DNA of 64,000 nucleotides from contig NZ_WOTB01000020.1 in NCBI RefSeq assembly GCF_011516835.1, positions 17,048 through 81,047 on the forward strand, written 5' to 3'. The position numbers were made by a program, and so were the translations under genes. The notes beneath the pieces are model-generated. The model did no database searches. It saw only the letters and a program-made list of their open reading frames with translations, and was not told the origin of the DNA. The stretch comes from Acetobacter musti. Lineage in GTDB: Bacteria > Pseudomonadota > Alphaproteobacteria > Acetobacterales > Acetobacteraceae. Each line of letters opens with the position of its first letter. The first letter of the stretch is position 1. Below are positions 1 through 7,066 of the stretch, in pieces.

Positions 1-212
1 TGGGGCTGACGGAGCATGACGATAAGGTTCTGAAGGACCCGGCGCCGTCGGTTGGTTTTGCGCCGAAGCCGGCGAATATTCTGGTGACGCTGGGGTTCTG
101 GTGTGCGCCGGGGGATGTGACGCCGCTGGTCGGTAAGTATTCCGAAGAGGCGATCAAGGTGCTTCAGGGCGCGGGGTATCGTCTTGGGGTGACGGCGCGG
201 ACGGCGGCGTGA
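1..212 (+). CDS. C-terminal end of an MscS-type mechanosensitive channel (partial)
   Basis: The window opens inside this gene; the reading frame starts at base 3 and ends with TGA at 210-212, giving about 69 residues. The visible tail has a conserved pattern of MscS C-terminal cytoplasmic domains: a VLKDPAPSVGF segment (in MscS proteins this reads roughly V-L-x-D-P-x-P), a beta strand rich in V/L, then a helix SEEAIKVLQGAGYRLG. MscS channels are inner-membrane pores that open under hypo-osmotic tension. The membrane part lies outside the window, so the assignment rests on the C-terminal domain only. Confidence 0.6.
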   Translation, partial: GLTEHDDKVLKDPAPSVGFAPKPANILVTLGFWCAPGDVTPLVGKYSEEAIKVLQGAGYRLGVTARTAA

Positions 213-254
213 TCTGGCTCCGGGGTTTTCCGGAGCTTCCGGGTTTATTGCAGG

Positions 255-298
255 TCAGGGCTCTGCCCTGAAACCCGCCAGAGGTCGCGGACCTCTGG
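255..298 (-). repeat. Dual-hairpin intergenic repeat, copy 1
   Basis: Read on the minus strand: stem CCAGAGGTC, 3-nt loop, GACCTCTGG, spacer CGGGTT, then a second hairpin TCAGGGC/GCCCTGA with a small loop. The same two-hairpin layout recurs at 4289, 11628, 11702, 17550 and 63552 with different but still self-complementary stems. It lies just after the MscS-type gene and could act as a terminator or mRNA-end structure. Confidence 0.75.
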
Positions 299-330
299 AC
301 ACCGGTTTGCTTCAGCAGGCCCAGAGAGCA

Positions 331-452
331 CTTGCGACAAATCTTTAGTAAAAAACAGTAAAAGTTTTTGGGTGCCGCCTTTTTTCAAAAAGGCGGCGTT
401 CTCTGAAGCTTTTTGAAAAAAGCTTCACCAGAAACTTCTTTATAATTCGCCA
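331..452 (+). repeat. MITE-like palindromic repeat, copy 1
   Basis: About 120 bp. It begins with an A/T-rich lead (GCGACAAATCTTT...AACAGTAAAAG), then AAAGTTTTTGGGTG, then hairpin GCCGCCTTTTT/AAAAAGGCGGC, then hairpin GAAGCTTTTT/AAAAGCTTC, and ends CACCAGAAACTTCTTTATAATT. The outer ends are themselves inverted repeats, so the whole unit can fold as a branched palindrome. Other copies are at 1205-1318 (inverted) and 3548-3664, with a worn copy at 4051-4139. No coding capacity, so if mobile it would need a helper. Confidence 0.75.
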
Positions 453-474
453 TGGTATCCTGGGGCTGCTGCGA

Positions 475-1026
475 TTATTTCTGCAGTTCAGCGAAGACTT
501 TCCGCATTTTCAGGACTTTCGGGGCGACGACGGCCTGGCAGTATGGGTTGCCGGGGTTTCGGGCGAGGTAGTCCTCGTGTTTCGCTTCGGCGGGCCAGAA
601 GGTGGTGAGGGGTTCGATCTGTGTGACGAGAGGGGCGTCCCAGAGGTCTGATTTTTCGATTTCGTCGCGGATTTCGAGAGCGGTTTTGTGCTGGGCTTCG
701 TCGGTGAAGAAGATGACGGAGCGGTACTGGGTGCCGATGTCGTTGCCCTGGCGGTTGAGGGTTGTGGGATTGTGGAGGGTGAAGAAGATCCGCAGGAGCT
801 GCGCGTAGGAGATGATCGCGGGGTCGAAGGTGACTTCGACGACTTCGGCGTGGCCGGTGGCGCCGGTGCAGACCTGTTCGTAGGTGGGGTGTTCGGTGTG
901 GCCGCCGGCGTAGCCGGAGCGGACGGAGAGGACGCCTCTGATGGTGAGGTAGACGGCTTCGACGCACCAGAAGCAGCCGGCGCCGAGGATGGCGGTTTCG
1001 GTTCTGGGGGCTGGTGTGGTGGTCAT
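475..1026 (-). CDS. msrA: Peptide methionine sulfoxide reductase MsrA
   Basis: A 183-residue protein of the normal MsrA length. MsrA reduces methionine-S-sulfoxide in proteins and as the free amino acid using thioredoxin, repairing oxidative damage in the cytoplasm. The catalytic GCFWC motif is at residues 17-21, followed by the family pattern VxSGYAGGxxxxPTYxxVCTGxTGHAExVxVxFDP. A single active-site cysteine is visible in GCFWC plus a C-terminal Cys in NPYCQA that could serve as resolving residue. It stands alone, bracketed by repeat-filled gaps. No strong Shine-Dalgarno is seen before the ATG. Confidence 0.95.
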   Translation of the reverse strand: MTTTPAPRTETAILGAGCFWCVEAVYLTIRGVLSVRSGYAGGHTEHPTYEQVCTGATGHAEVVEVTFDPAIISYAQLLRIFFTLHNPTTLNRQGNDIGTQYRSVIFFTDEAQHKTALEIRDEIEKSDLWDAPLVTQIEPLTTFWPAEAKHEDYLARNPGNPYCQAVVAPKVLKMRKVFAELQK

Positions 1027-1204
1027 GGCGGGGCTCGTCTGGTGAGGGGTGGCTCAGGCCCCGTCGGGAGGATGGGGCTTTCCGGAAGCTGGGGGTTTGG
1101 CGGGGTGGGGTCAAGAGCCGGGGCGGTGGAGGGCGTGGCTCTTTGTGGCCGGGATTGTTTTCAGAGCCTGTTTCAGAAACCTGCTCAAGCCGTATCCTGC
1201 TAAA

Positions 1205-1318
1205 TCATAAAGAAGTTTTTGGTGAAGCTTTTTTCAAAAAGCTTCAGAGAACGCCGCCTTTTTGAAAAAAGGCGGCACCCAAAAACTTTTATTGTTTTTC
1301 TGTCAAAGGTTTGTTGTG
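1205..1318 (-). repeat. MITE-like palindromic repeat, copy 2 (inverted)
   Basis: Reverse complement of the unit at 331-452: AGAAGTTTTTGGTG, the GAAGC/GCTTC hairpin, the GCCGCC/GGCGGC hairpin, then CACCCAAAAACTTTT and the A/T-rich lead (TTTCTGTCAAAGGTTTGTTGTGGCG). Close sequence match to copies 1 and 3 over the full unit. Confidence 0.75.
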
Positions 1319-1451
1319 GCGTGGTTTCTGAGGTGAGCGGATGACAGGGGCGCAGAAAAACAGGCGTTTATGTCTTTTGGAAACAGGAGACAAAGCAGGG
1401 TTCTGCGCTGCACCGAAAGGGATCACAGATTCTAATTTAACAAACCGGGAT

Positions 1452-1490
1452 CAAAGGGACTGCGTCCCTTTGGGGGGGCGTGGCCCTGGT
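1452..1490 (+). repeat. Dual-hairpin intergenic repeat, copy 2 (second hairpin worn)
   Basis: The first hairpin is perfect: CAAAGGGAC at 1452-1460, 3-nt loop, GTCCCTTTG at 1464-1472, preceded by the common lead CCGGGAT. The second stem has decayed. Confidence 0.65.
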
Positions 1491-1728
1491 CTCATCAGGC
1501 TCCGGATCGGAAAACAGCGCCTCCCGTATCGGGGATCGCCCGGAACGCTGATCTGGACCGGAGGCTTTGTGGTCCGTCCTGCTTTTCTGTCGGAGACCCT
1601 GCCTGCCGGGGCTTTGAATGAAACGCGGGAAGCTTCTGTTCGATTTCAGGTTCGGCATTTTACAGCACAGAGGTCTTGCGGAGATGTGTGACCTCTGACG
1701 GGTCTGAGGCGGGGTTCCGGGCGAGGTG

Positions 1729-3126
1729 TTATTTTGAAATGCGCAGGGAGCTGTCGTTGATGATCATGTTGAGGGCTGATGAAAAGGCGCTCTGAATACC
1801 GGCGCCGTCATCGGCCTGGAAGTAATCGTCTGATTTTGAGGCGCAGCTCTGCATGGAGCCCTGCATGGTGCCTGAGCCGGTGCCGGTGACGGGGGCGACG
1901 TAGGTGTCGAAGAGGCTGTTGCCGGGAACGGAATAATAGGGGACCCAGATTGAGAAAAGCTGGACGCCCATGTTCTTGAGGGTGGTGCAGGCGTTTGTGT
2001 AGGTGACGTCGATGTTGTGGTAATAGGGCGGGTAGGTGGCGTCGTACACGTCTTCGGCGCCGTCTGAGAGGAAGATGATGTATGTTTTCCTTTTTGTGGC
2101 GGAACTGCCGTCTCCGACATTGGTCAGCTGACTTGCGGTATAGTTCAGGGCGTCGGTCGTTTTGGTATATCCGCCGTTATAGTCCGCGTAATCGAGTGGT
2201 CTGTAGGAAGAGCTGTTGTGTGAATTGAAGTACTGAGTGGCGTTTTCGACGTCCACGGCTGACGCGGCTGTGATGGCGGCTGCGATATCGGTTGTTGGGG
2301 CGAGGGACTGGATGACATTCGTTCCGAAGGTGCTGATGCCGACCGAGATATAGGTGTTGTTGCTGGCGGCGTAATCATTGAGCTGGGACGTGAAGGTCTG
2401 CATGGCTTGTTTGACGTAGTCGATTTTCAGTTCGATCCCGTTGGCCTGGGCGTAGGCGCGCATGTCGCAGACGGGTTTTCCTTTGCGGGAGTAGGTCTGG
2501 GGACTGAGGGAGGTGGTGCAGCTCACGCCGTTGGCGCTGTAATAATAAGCGTTGGGATCGTGGCAGGCGAAGGCGCACTGGCTGTTGGTGTTTTCCAGGG
2601 CCTGGATGGCGGCTGTGCTTCCGCCGACGGTCATGGAGTTTGAGACATCCACGAGGAAGATGACCTGAATATATGAGTTTGTGGCGGTCATGCTGGCGGT
2701 GGAAGTGACGGTGACGGGGCCTGAGAGGCCGGGGACCAGATTTGGCAGGAAGAATTTCGGGGTGCTGGTCAGGGTTACGGTTACGCTTCCGGAATATTGT
2801 GTCTGGCTGGCGTAGGAGACCGAGATGCCGGGCAGGGTGGTGATGCCGGCGGCGGCGGCGTTGGTTGCGACGGAGGTTTCGGCGGCGGCCTGGGCTGTCT
2901 GCAGGGCTTCCGCGGGTGAGGTGGAGGCCTGTGTCACCAGGCTGTCATTTGCGGCCTGAGCGGCTTTCAGCGAGGCGGCGTCGGCGAAGTTCTGAAGCTG
3001 GGTGTGTGTGTTGACGACGACGGCGAGGTTGGCGGAGGTTGCGATGCCGATGAGCATGGTGAGTGCTGCGATAGGCGCGATGACTGAGACGCTGCCTTCC
3101 CGCGAGGCGCGTAGCTGTCTGAGCAT
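1729..3126 (-). CDS. TadG-like protein with N-terminal Tad helix and von Willebrand factor A domain
   Basis: 465 residues. The N-terminus (about 1-45) is a positively charged start plus a hydrophobic helix (EGSVSVIAPIAALTMLIGIA), as in the Tad/TadG family tied to Flp pilus assembly and surface proteins. From about residue 150 there is a VWA domain; the metal-site DxSxS motif is visible as DVSNSM. VWA domains bind protein or surface ligands through a divalent ion. Membrane-anchored with most of the chain outside is the likely location. A good Shine-Dalgarno (GAGGAA) precedes the ATG. No other tad/cpa genes are next to it, so it is a solitary copy. Confidence 0.8.
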   Translation of the reverse strand: MLRQLRASREGSVSVIAPIAALTMLIGIATSANLAVVVNTHTQLQNFADAASLKAAQAANDSLVTQASTSPAEALQTAQAAAETSVATNAAAAGITTLPGISVSYASQTQYSGSVTVTLTSTPKFFLPNLVPGLSGPVTVTSTASMTATNSYIQVIFLVDVSNSMTVGGSTAAIQALENTNSQCAFACHDPNAYYYSANGVSCTTSLSPQTYSRKGKPVCDMRAYAQANGIELKIDYVKQAMQTFTSQLNDYAASNNTYISVGISTFGTNVIQSLAPTTDIAAAITAASAVDVENATQYFNSHNSSSYRPLDYADYNGGYTKTTDALNYTASQLTNVGDGSSATKRKTYIIFLSDGAEDVYDATYPPYYHNIDVTYTNACTTLKNMGVQLFSIWVPYYSVPGNSLFDTYVAPVTGTGSGTMQGSMQSCASKSDDYFQADDGAGIQSAFSSALNMIINDSSLRISK

Positions 3127-3547
3127 GAATCTTTCCTCAGACTGGTCGGCTGTCTGATCCGGTGGTGATGGTGGACGGGTGGATCACAGGCTTTTGCATA
3201 GGGGAAATCGGATGTTTCCGGATGGAAGGTTGGGGTGAGTGAGGTATATGGCATTGTAAGGTGGATAACTGGTTAATGAGGCAGGGATTTGCGCGGTCTG
3301 GCAATCGGGTCTGGTAAATGTTTTGTCTGTTTGTTCTGTGTCTGAGGTTTTGTGGCGGGAATGGTGCGGAATGCAGGGTGTTATTTGATGTGTTTCTGAC
3401 AGATATTGCTGTTTAATGTGGGTTTTTTTTGGTTTACACTATATCCTGATGGATATTGATCTCTTTGCGTCGGTTTATTTAAGAGACTGTTTCAAATTCC
3501 TTTTGCCTCCCGCTCAGCTGCCTGCCTCAGCCAGTCTGCAAAAAGCA

Positions 3548-3664
3548 TCTCACGACAAACCTTTGACAAAAACAGTAAAAGTTTTTGGGTGCCGCCGTTT
3601 TTCAAAAAGGCGGCATCTTCTGAAGCTTTTTGAAAAAAGATTCACCAAAAACTTCTTTATAATT
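3548..3664 (+). repeat. MITE-like palindromic repeat, copy 3
   Basis: Same order of parts as copy 1: A/T-rich lead (CACGACAAACCTTTGAC...), AAAAGTTTTTGGGTG, GCCGCC hairpin, GAAGCTTTTT hairpin, CACCAAAAACTTCTTTATAATT. The terminal inverted repeat is almost perfect in this copy. Confidence 0.75.
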
Positions 3665-4050
3665 TAAAGGAAGTTTCGCGGGCATGATCTGCCGTGCACC
3701 CGGATAGAGTGTGACTCGAGGGTGTGCTGCGCACGATATTCCCTTTGTCTCTTTTGATTTAACACGGTGGGATCAAAGGGACTGTGGCTCTTTGTGGGTT
3801 TGGGGTATAGTCCTAAAAGTCATTGTGTCTGTATTTGCAAACTATGTAATGTCTTATGCAATATAGTCAGAAAAAAGAGTGAGGCGCTTCTGTTCTTTTT
3901 TGAAAAAAAGAACCAAAAAACTTTTGATTTTTAAAAATTATCCTGGGTGAATGGCTGATAATAAACAGGTTAAAGTCTTTTTGTTTCTTTTTCTTCAGAA
4001 AAAGAATGTTTCCTTATTTTTAAAATATTAATGTGTAGAATAATTCTTCG

Positions 4051-4139
4051 GAAGATTTTTTGATAAGCTTTGAAAAGTGCCATCTTTTTGAAAAGGCGGT
4101 GCCTGAAAATCGTTGTTTTTTATCAAAGATTTACCGCGC
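4051..4139 (-). repeat. MITE-like palindromic repeat, degenerate copy
   Basis: Recognisable in the inverted orientation (GAAGATTTTTTGATAAGCTT...AAAAAGGCGG-like...TATCAAAGATTTACCGCGC) but with broken stems. Reads as an old copy. Confidence 0.45.
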
Positions 4140-4288
4140 AGTGCTCTTATGGAGGGACTTCGTTTTCTCGCCGGTTTGGGAGAAACGATGAAAAGCTGCT
4201 TTATGATAAGGGGATTTCCAGGGTGCTGCCATGGGACCCGGCAGGGAGCGCGGCTCCCTGCATCCTGATCGGTTTAACAAAATGGTTT

Positions 4289-4338
4289 GCAAAGGTCTGA
4301 GACCTTTGCCGGGGTTTTAAAGGGGCAGAGCCCCCTTT
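4289..4338 (+). repeat. Dual-hairpin intergenic repeat, copy 3
   Basis: GCAAAGGTC (4289-4297), 3-nt loop, GACCTTTGC (4301-4309), CGGGGTTTT spacer, then AAAGGGGC/GCCCCCTTT. It lies immediately 3' of the ester hydrolase gene (which ends at 4344 on the minus strand), so it is placed to act as its transcription end. Confidence 0.75.
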
Positions 4339-4343
4339 GTGAC

Positions 4344-6320
4344 TCAGTGACTTATAGCCGGAACGACGGGCAGGAGAATGGAGGTTGCTGCCGCGCCGCC
4401 GTGATGGATGCTCTGGGTGGCTTTGATGTAGTCGGCGGGTTGCGCCTTGAAGATGTTTTCGACGTAGCGCTGCGGGTTGCGGTCGTAGAGCGGGAACCAG
4501 GAGGACTGGATCTGGATCATGATCCGGTGGCCCTTTGCGAAGACGTGGTTCACGGCGGGCAGGGTGAAGCGGTAGTGTTCGGTGCTGTTTGCCGGGATGG
4601 GTGAGGGCTGTTCGAAGCTTTTGCGATAGCGGCCGCGGAAAATGTCCATGGAGACGGGCAGTTCGTAGCCGCCCATATCGGGGGTGTCTGCTGTTGTGGG
4701 CAGGTTCACGTCAATGAGTTTGACGACCCAGTCTGCGTCGGTGCCGGTGGTGGCGGCGTAGAGGTCGGCGACGGGGACGCCGCTGACGGTGACGGGCTCG
4801 GTGAGAGGGGCGGTTTCGTAGGTCAGCACGTCGGGACGGGATTCGGCCTCGCGCTGATCCTGGACGAGCCAGGGCTTCCAGCGGTTGCTTTCGCTGAAGG
4901 CGAAGGGGCGGTGCAGGAAGGGAACGGGGTGGGCCGGGTCGGAGATGTAGGAATCCGCGGCGTCGGTTGCGGGGCGGGTGAAGCTGAGACCGTTATGGTT
5001 GTCGAGATAGATCGGTTTCAGCGGCGCGGCGCAGTTTTTTTCGCAGGCGAGGGGCCATTTTGCGTAGCGGTCCCAGTGCTGGAGGCCGGTGTTGTAGATG
5101 ATGGCGGCGGGCATGGAGACGGCGGGCGCGCCGGGTTTCAGATACTGGTCGAAGAAGGGACGGAAGACGTCGCGGCGATATTGTTCGGCGGTGTCGCCTT
5201 CGAAGGCGAGGGGGCCGAGGGTTGAGCCGTTGTAATTGACGCCGCTGTGGCGCCAGGGACCCATGACGAGCGTGTTGGGGACGGCGCCGGGGAATTTGTC
5301 CTGGAGGGCCTGCCAGGAGTGGATGGCGCCCCACATGTCTTCCTGGTCCCAGAGTCCCTGTTCCCAGAGCATGGGGACGGTGGGTTTTTTGTTGGCGATG
5401 AAGTGGTCGAGGGCCTGTCCCTGCCAGAACGCGTCCCAGGCGGGGTGCGCGAGCATGCGCTGCCAGAAGGGAAGCTGGTCGAGGCCGGCCTGGCGGGCGA
5501 AGTCTTCGGCGGAGCCGGCGCGGAGGAAGTTGGTGTAGTCGTCACGGTCGGTGCGGGGGATTTCGTCGCCTTCGCCGCGGACGGACATCTGGGCGGGGAA
5601 GTAATCGAGGCTGCTGAGGCGGAAGGCGCCGTAATGGAACCAGTCATCGCCCATCCATCCGTCGACCATGGGGCTTTCGGGGGAGGCGACTTTCAGGGCC
5701 GGGTGCGGGTCGAGCAGGGCCATGACGACGGTGAAGCCTTCGTAGGACGATCCGGTCATGCCGACGCGGCCGTTTGATTCCGGCACGTGTTTCGTGAGCC
5801 ACTCGATGGTGTCCCAGGCGTCGGTGGTTTCATCGGTGTTGGTGGGGTTGAGGGGGCCGCGCGGGGGGCGGGTCATGACGTAGTCGCCTTCGGAGCCGTA
5901 TTTGCCGCGAATGTCCTGGAAGACGCGGATGTAGCCACCATCGACGAAGATGTCGTCGCCCTGGGGCAGGAGGTTGCGCATGGTCAGTGCGTCGGGGGTG
6001 CGGTTCGCGCGTTGTTTCGCGTTGTAGGGAGTTCGGGTGAGGAGGATGGGGGCGTTTTTCGCGTTCTTCGGGATGACGATGACGGTGTAGAGCTTCACGC
6101 CGTCGCGCATGGGGATCATTTCGACGCGTTTGATGTAGTCGCGGCGGTCGGTGGGGTAGCTGACATGGGCGGGGATGTCGTTGCCGGTCTGGACGAGGAG
6201 CGGGTCGGGCTGGGCGGCGCGCGCGGTGGCGAGGGCTGTGGTCAGCGCGAGGCAGGTGGTGAGTGTGGTGAGCGTCCGCGTGGTTTTGCGGTGTGTCTGG
6301 GCTGACCGTCTGTGGCTCAT
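4344..6320 (-). CDS. aehA: Secreted alpha-amino acid ester hydrolase (CocE/NonD, peptidase S15-like)
   Basis: 658 residues from the ATG at 6320. Family members hydrolyse or transfer the acyl group of alpha-amino acid esters and amides, including beta-lactam side chains (EC 3.1.1.43). A Sec signal peptide ends near AAA (RTLTTLTTCLALTTALATARA, about residues 16-36), so a periplasmic enzyme is expected. Catalytic serine is S192 in GSSYEG; Asp325 in GLWDQEDMW and His358 in PWRHSG complete the triad, with spacing like the Acetobacter turbidans enzyme. A longer reading frame begins at 6519-6521 but would run through the divergent gene at 6433; start 6320 has an AGGGA ribosome site and gives the signal peptide. 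Confidence 0.9.
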   Translation of the reverse strand: MSHRRSAQTHRKTTRTLTTLTTCLALTTALATARAAQPDPLLVQTGNDIPAHVSYPTDRRDYIKRVEMIPMRDGVKLYTVIVIPKNAKNAPILLTRTPYNAKQRANRTPDALTMRNLLPQGDDIFVDGGYIRVFQDIRGKYGSEGDYVMTRPPRGPLNPTNTDETTDAWDTIEWLTKHVPESNGRVGMTGSSYEGFTVVMALLDPHPALKVASPESPMVDGWMGDDWFHYGAFRLSSLDYFPAQMSVRGEGDEIPRTDRDDYTNFLRAGSAEDFARQAGLDQLPFWQRMLAHPAWDAFWQGQALDHFIANKKPTVPMLWEQGLWDQEDMWGAIHSWQALQDKFPGAVPNTLVMGPWRHSGVNYNGSTLGPLAFEGDTAEQYRRDVFRPFFDQYLKPGAPAVSMPAAIIYNTGLQHWDRYAKWPLACEKNCAAPLKPIYLDNHNGLSFTRPATDAADSYISDPAHPVPFLHRPFAFSESNRWKPWLVQDQREAESRPDVLTYETAPLTEPVTVSGVPVADLYAATTGTDADWVVKLIDVNLPTTADTPDMGGYELPVSMDIFRGRYRKSFEQPSPIPANSTEHYRFTLPAVNHVFAKGHRIMIQIQSSWFPLYDRNPQRYVENIFKAQPADYIKATQSIHHGGAAATSILLPVVPAISH

Positions 6321-6432
6321 TGCGGTGTGTTTTCCCTGAAATACGGTGGGCTCGTTCGTTTCGGGGAAGGTATAAGGGGTTTGGGGTGGGGAGGCCAGGC
6401 ATGAGGGTTTTCGGGGCGGGCGGGGTTGGAAA

Positions 6433-6978
6433 ATGGTGATTGTGCATCTGAATGGCTGGCCGGGGGTTGGGAAGCGCACGATCGGGGAGGCGCTGGCGCG
6501 GCGGATGGGCGCCCGTTTCATTCACAATCATCTTTTGCATGACGTTGGCATTGTCTGTTGCGGGCTGGATGATCCGGAACGATGGGTTGTGTATGAGCAG
6601 GTTCGGCGGGCGGCTTATGGGGCTCTGGCGCGTCGGCCGGGGAGTGAGGCGTTTGTGATGACCAATGCTCTGTGTGAAGGGGCGCCGCGGGAAGAGGAGG
6701 CGTGGCGGCATGTGGTGGAACTGGCGGCGGCGCGGGATGTTCCGCTGGTTCCGGTTGTTCTGGAAGCGCGGGCTGATGAGATGATGCGGCGTGTCGGGAG
6801 TGCGGATCGGGTCGGAAAGAAGCTGACTGATGCGGGTGTTTTACGGAATATGATGGCTGAGGCGCGGATACGGAGGCCGCTGTCGCCCTCTGGACTTGTG
6901 CTGGATGTTTCCGATCTGGCGCCTGAGCGGGCGGCGGCGGTGATTGAGCAGCATGTCGGGCGCTGTGTGGCGGGGTGA
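6433..6978 (+). CDS. Small P-loop kinase-like ATPase (AAA_33/shikimate kinase-like)
   Basis: 181 residues. The N-terminus HLNGWPGVGKRT is a Walker A loop (GxPGVGK followed by R-T rather than the usual S/T pair), on a beta-strand VIVHL. Later MTNAL and VPVVLEAR fit the other core strands of a small nucleotide kinase, and R residues near 130-150 could form a lid. Substrate unknown. It diverges from the ester hydrolase, sharing a 112-bp promoter region. Similar short ATPases occur as stand-alone genes in many bacteria; no function is claimed. Confidence 0.6.
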   Translation: MVIVHLNGWPGVGKRTIGEALARRMGARFIHNHLLHDVGIVCCGLDDPERWVVYEQVRRAAYGALARRPGSEAFVMTNALCEGAPREEEAWRHVVELAAARDVPLVPVVLEARADEMMRRVGSADRVGKKLTDAGVLRNMMAEARIRRPLSPSGLVLDVSDLAPERAAAVIEQHVGRCVAG

Positions 6979-7066
6979 GGGAGCGGGCTGTGTCTCCCGC
7001 CGGTCAGCGTGATTTCTGGTTTTGAAAGATACTTTCAGAACCGGAATGTTCACGCTTTTCCGGTCA

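Larger units (their letters stand above)
1027..1728. other. Gene-free stretch between msrA and the Tad/VWA gene
   Basis: About 700 bp with no convincing gene. It contains an inverted MITE-like copy (1205-1318) and a dual-hairpin copy (from 1452). Open frames here run through the repeats and have no recognisable protein character. Confidence 0.6.
3127..4343. other. Long gene-free stretch rich in repeats
   Basis: About 1.2 kb without a believable gene, clearly AT-richer than its surroundings. It holds a full MITE-like copy (3548-3664), a worn one (4051-4139), a worn dual-hairpin copy near 3768-3795, a long A/T hairpin (about 3892-3913, GTTCTTTTTT/AAAAAGAAC) and a complete dual-hairpin copy at 4289-4338. 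Open frames here translate the repeats. Confidence 0.6.

Noticed and set aside
1341..1691. 116-codon plus-strand frame between msrA and the Tad/VWA gene
   Set aside because: Runs through a dual-hairpin repeat; no family, no ribosome site.
3416..3667. 83-codon plus-strand frame
   Set aside because: Second half is a translation of a MITE-like repeat.
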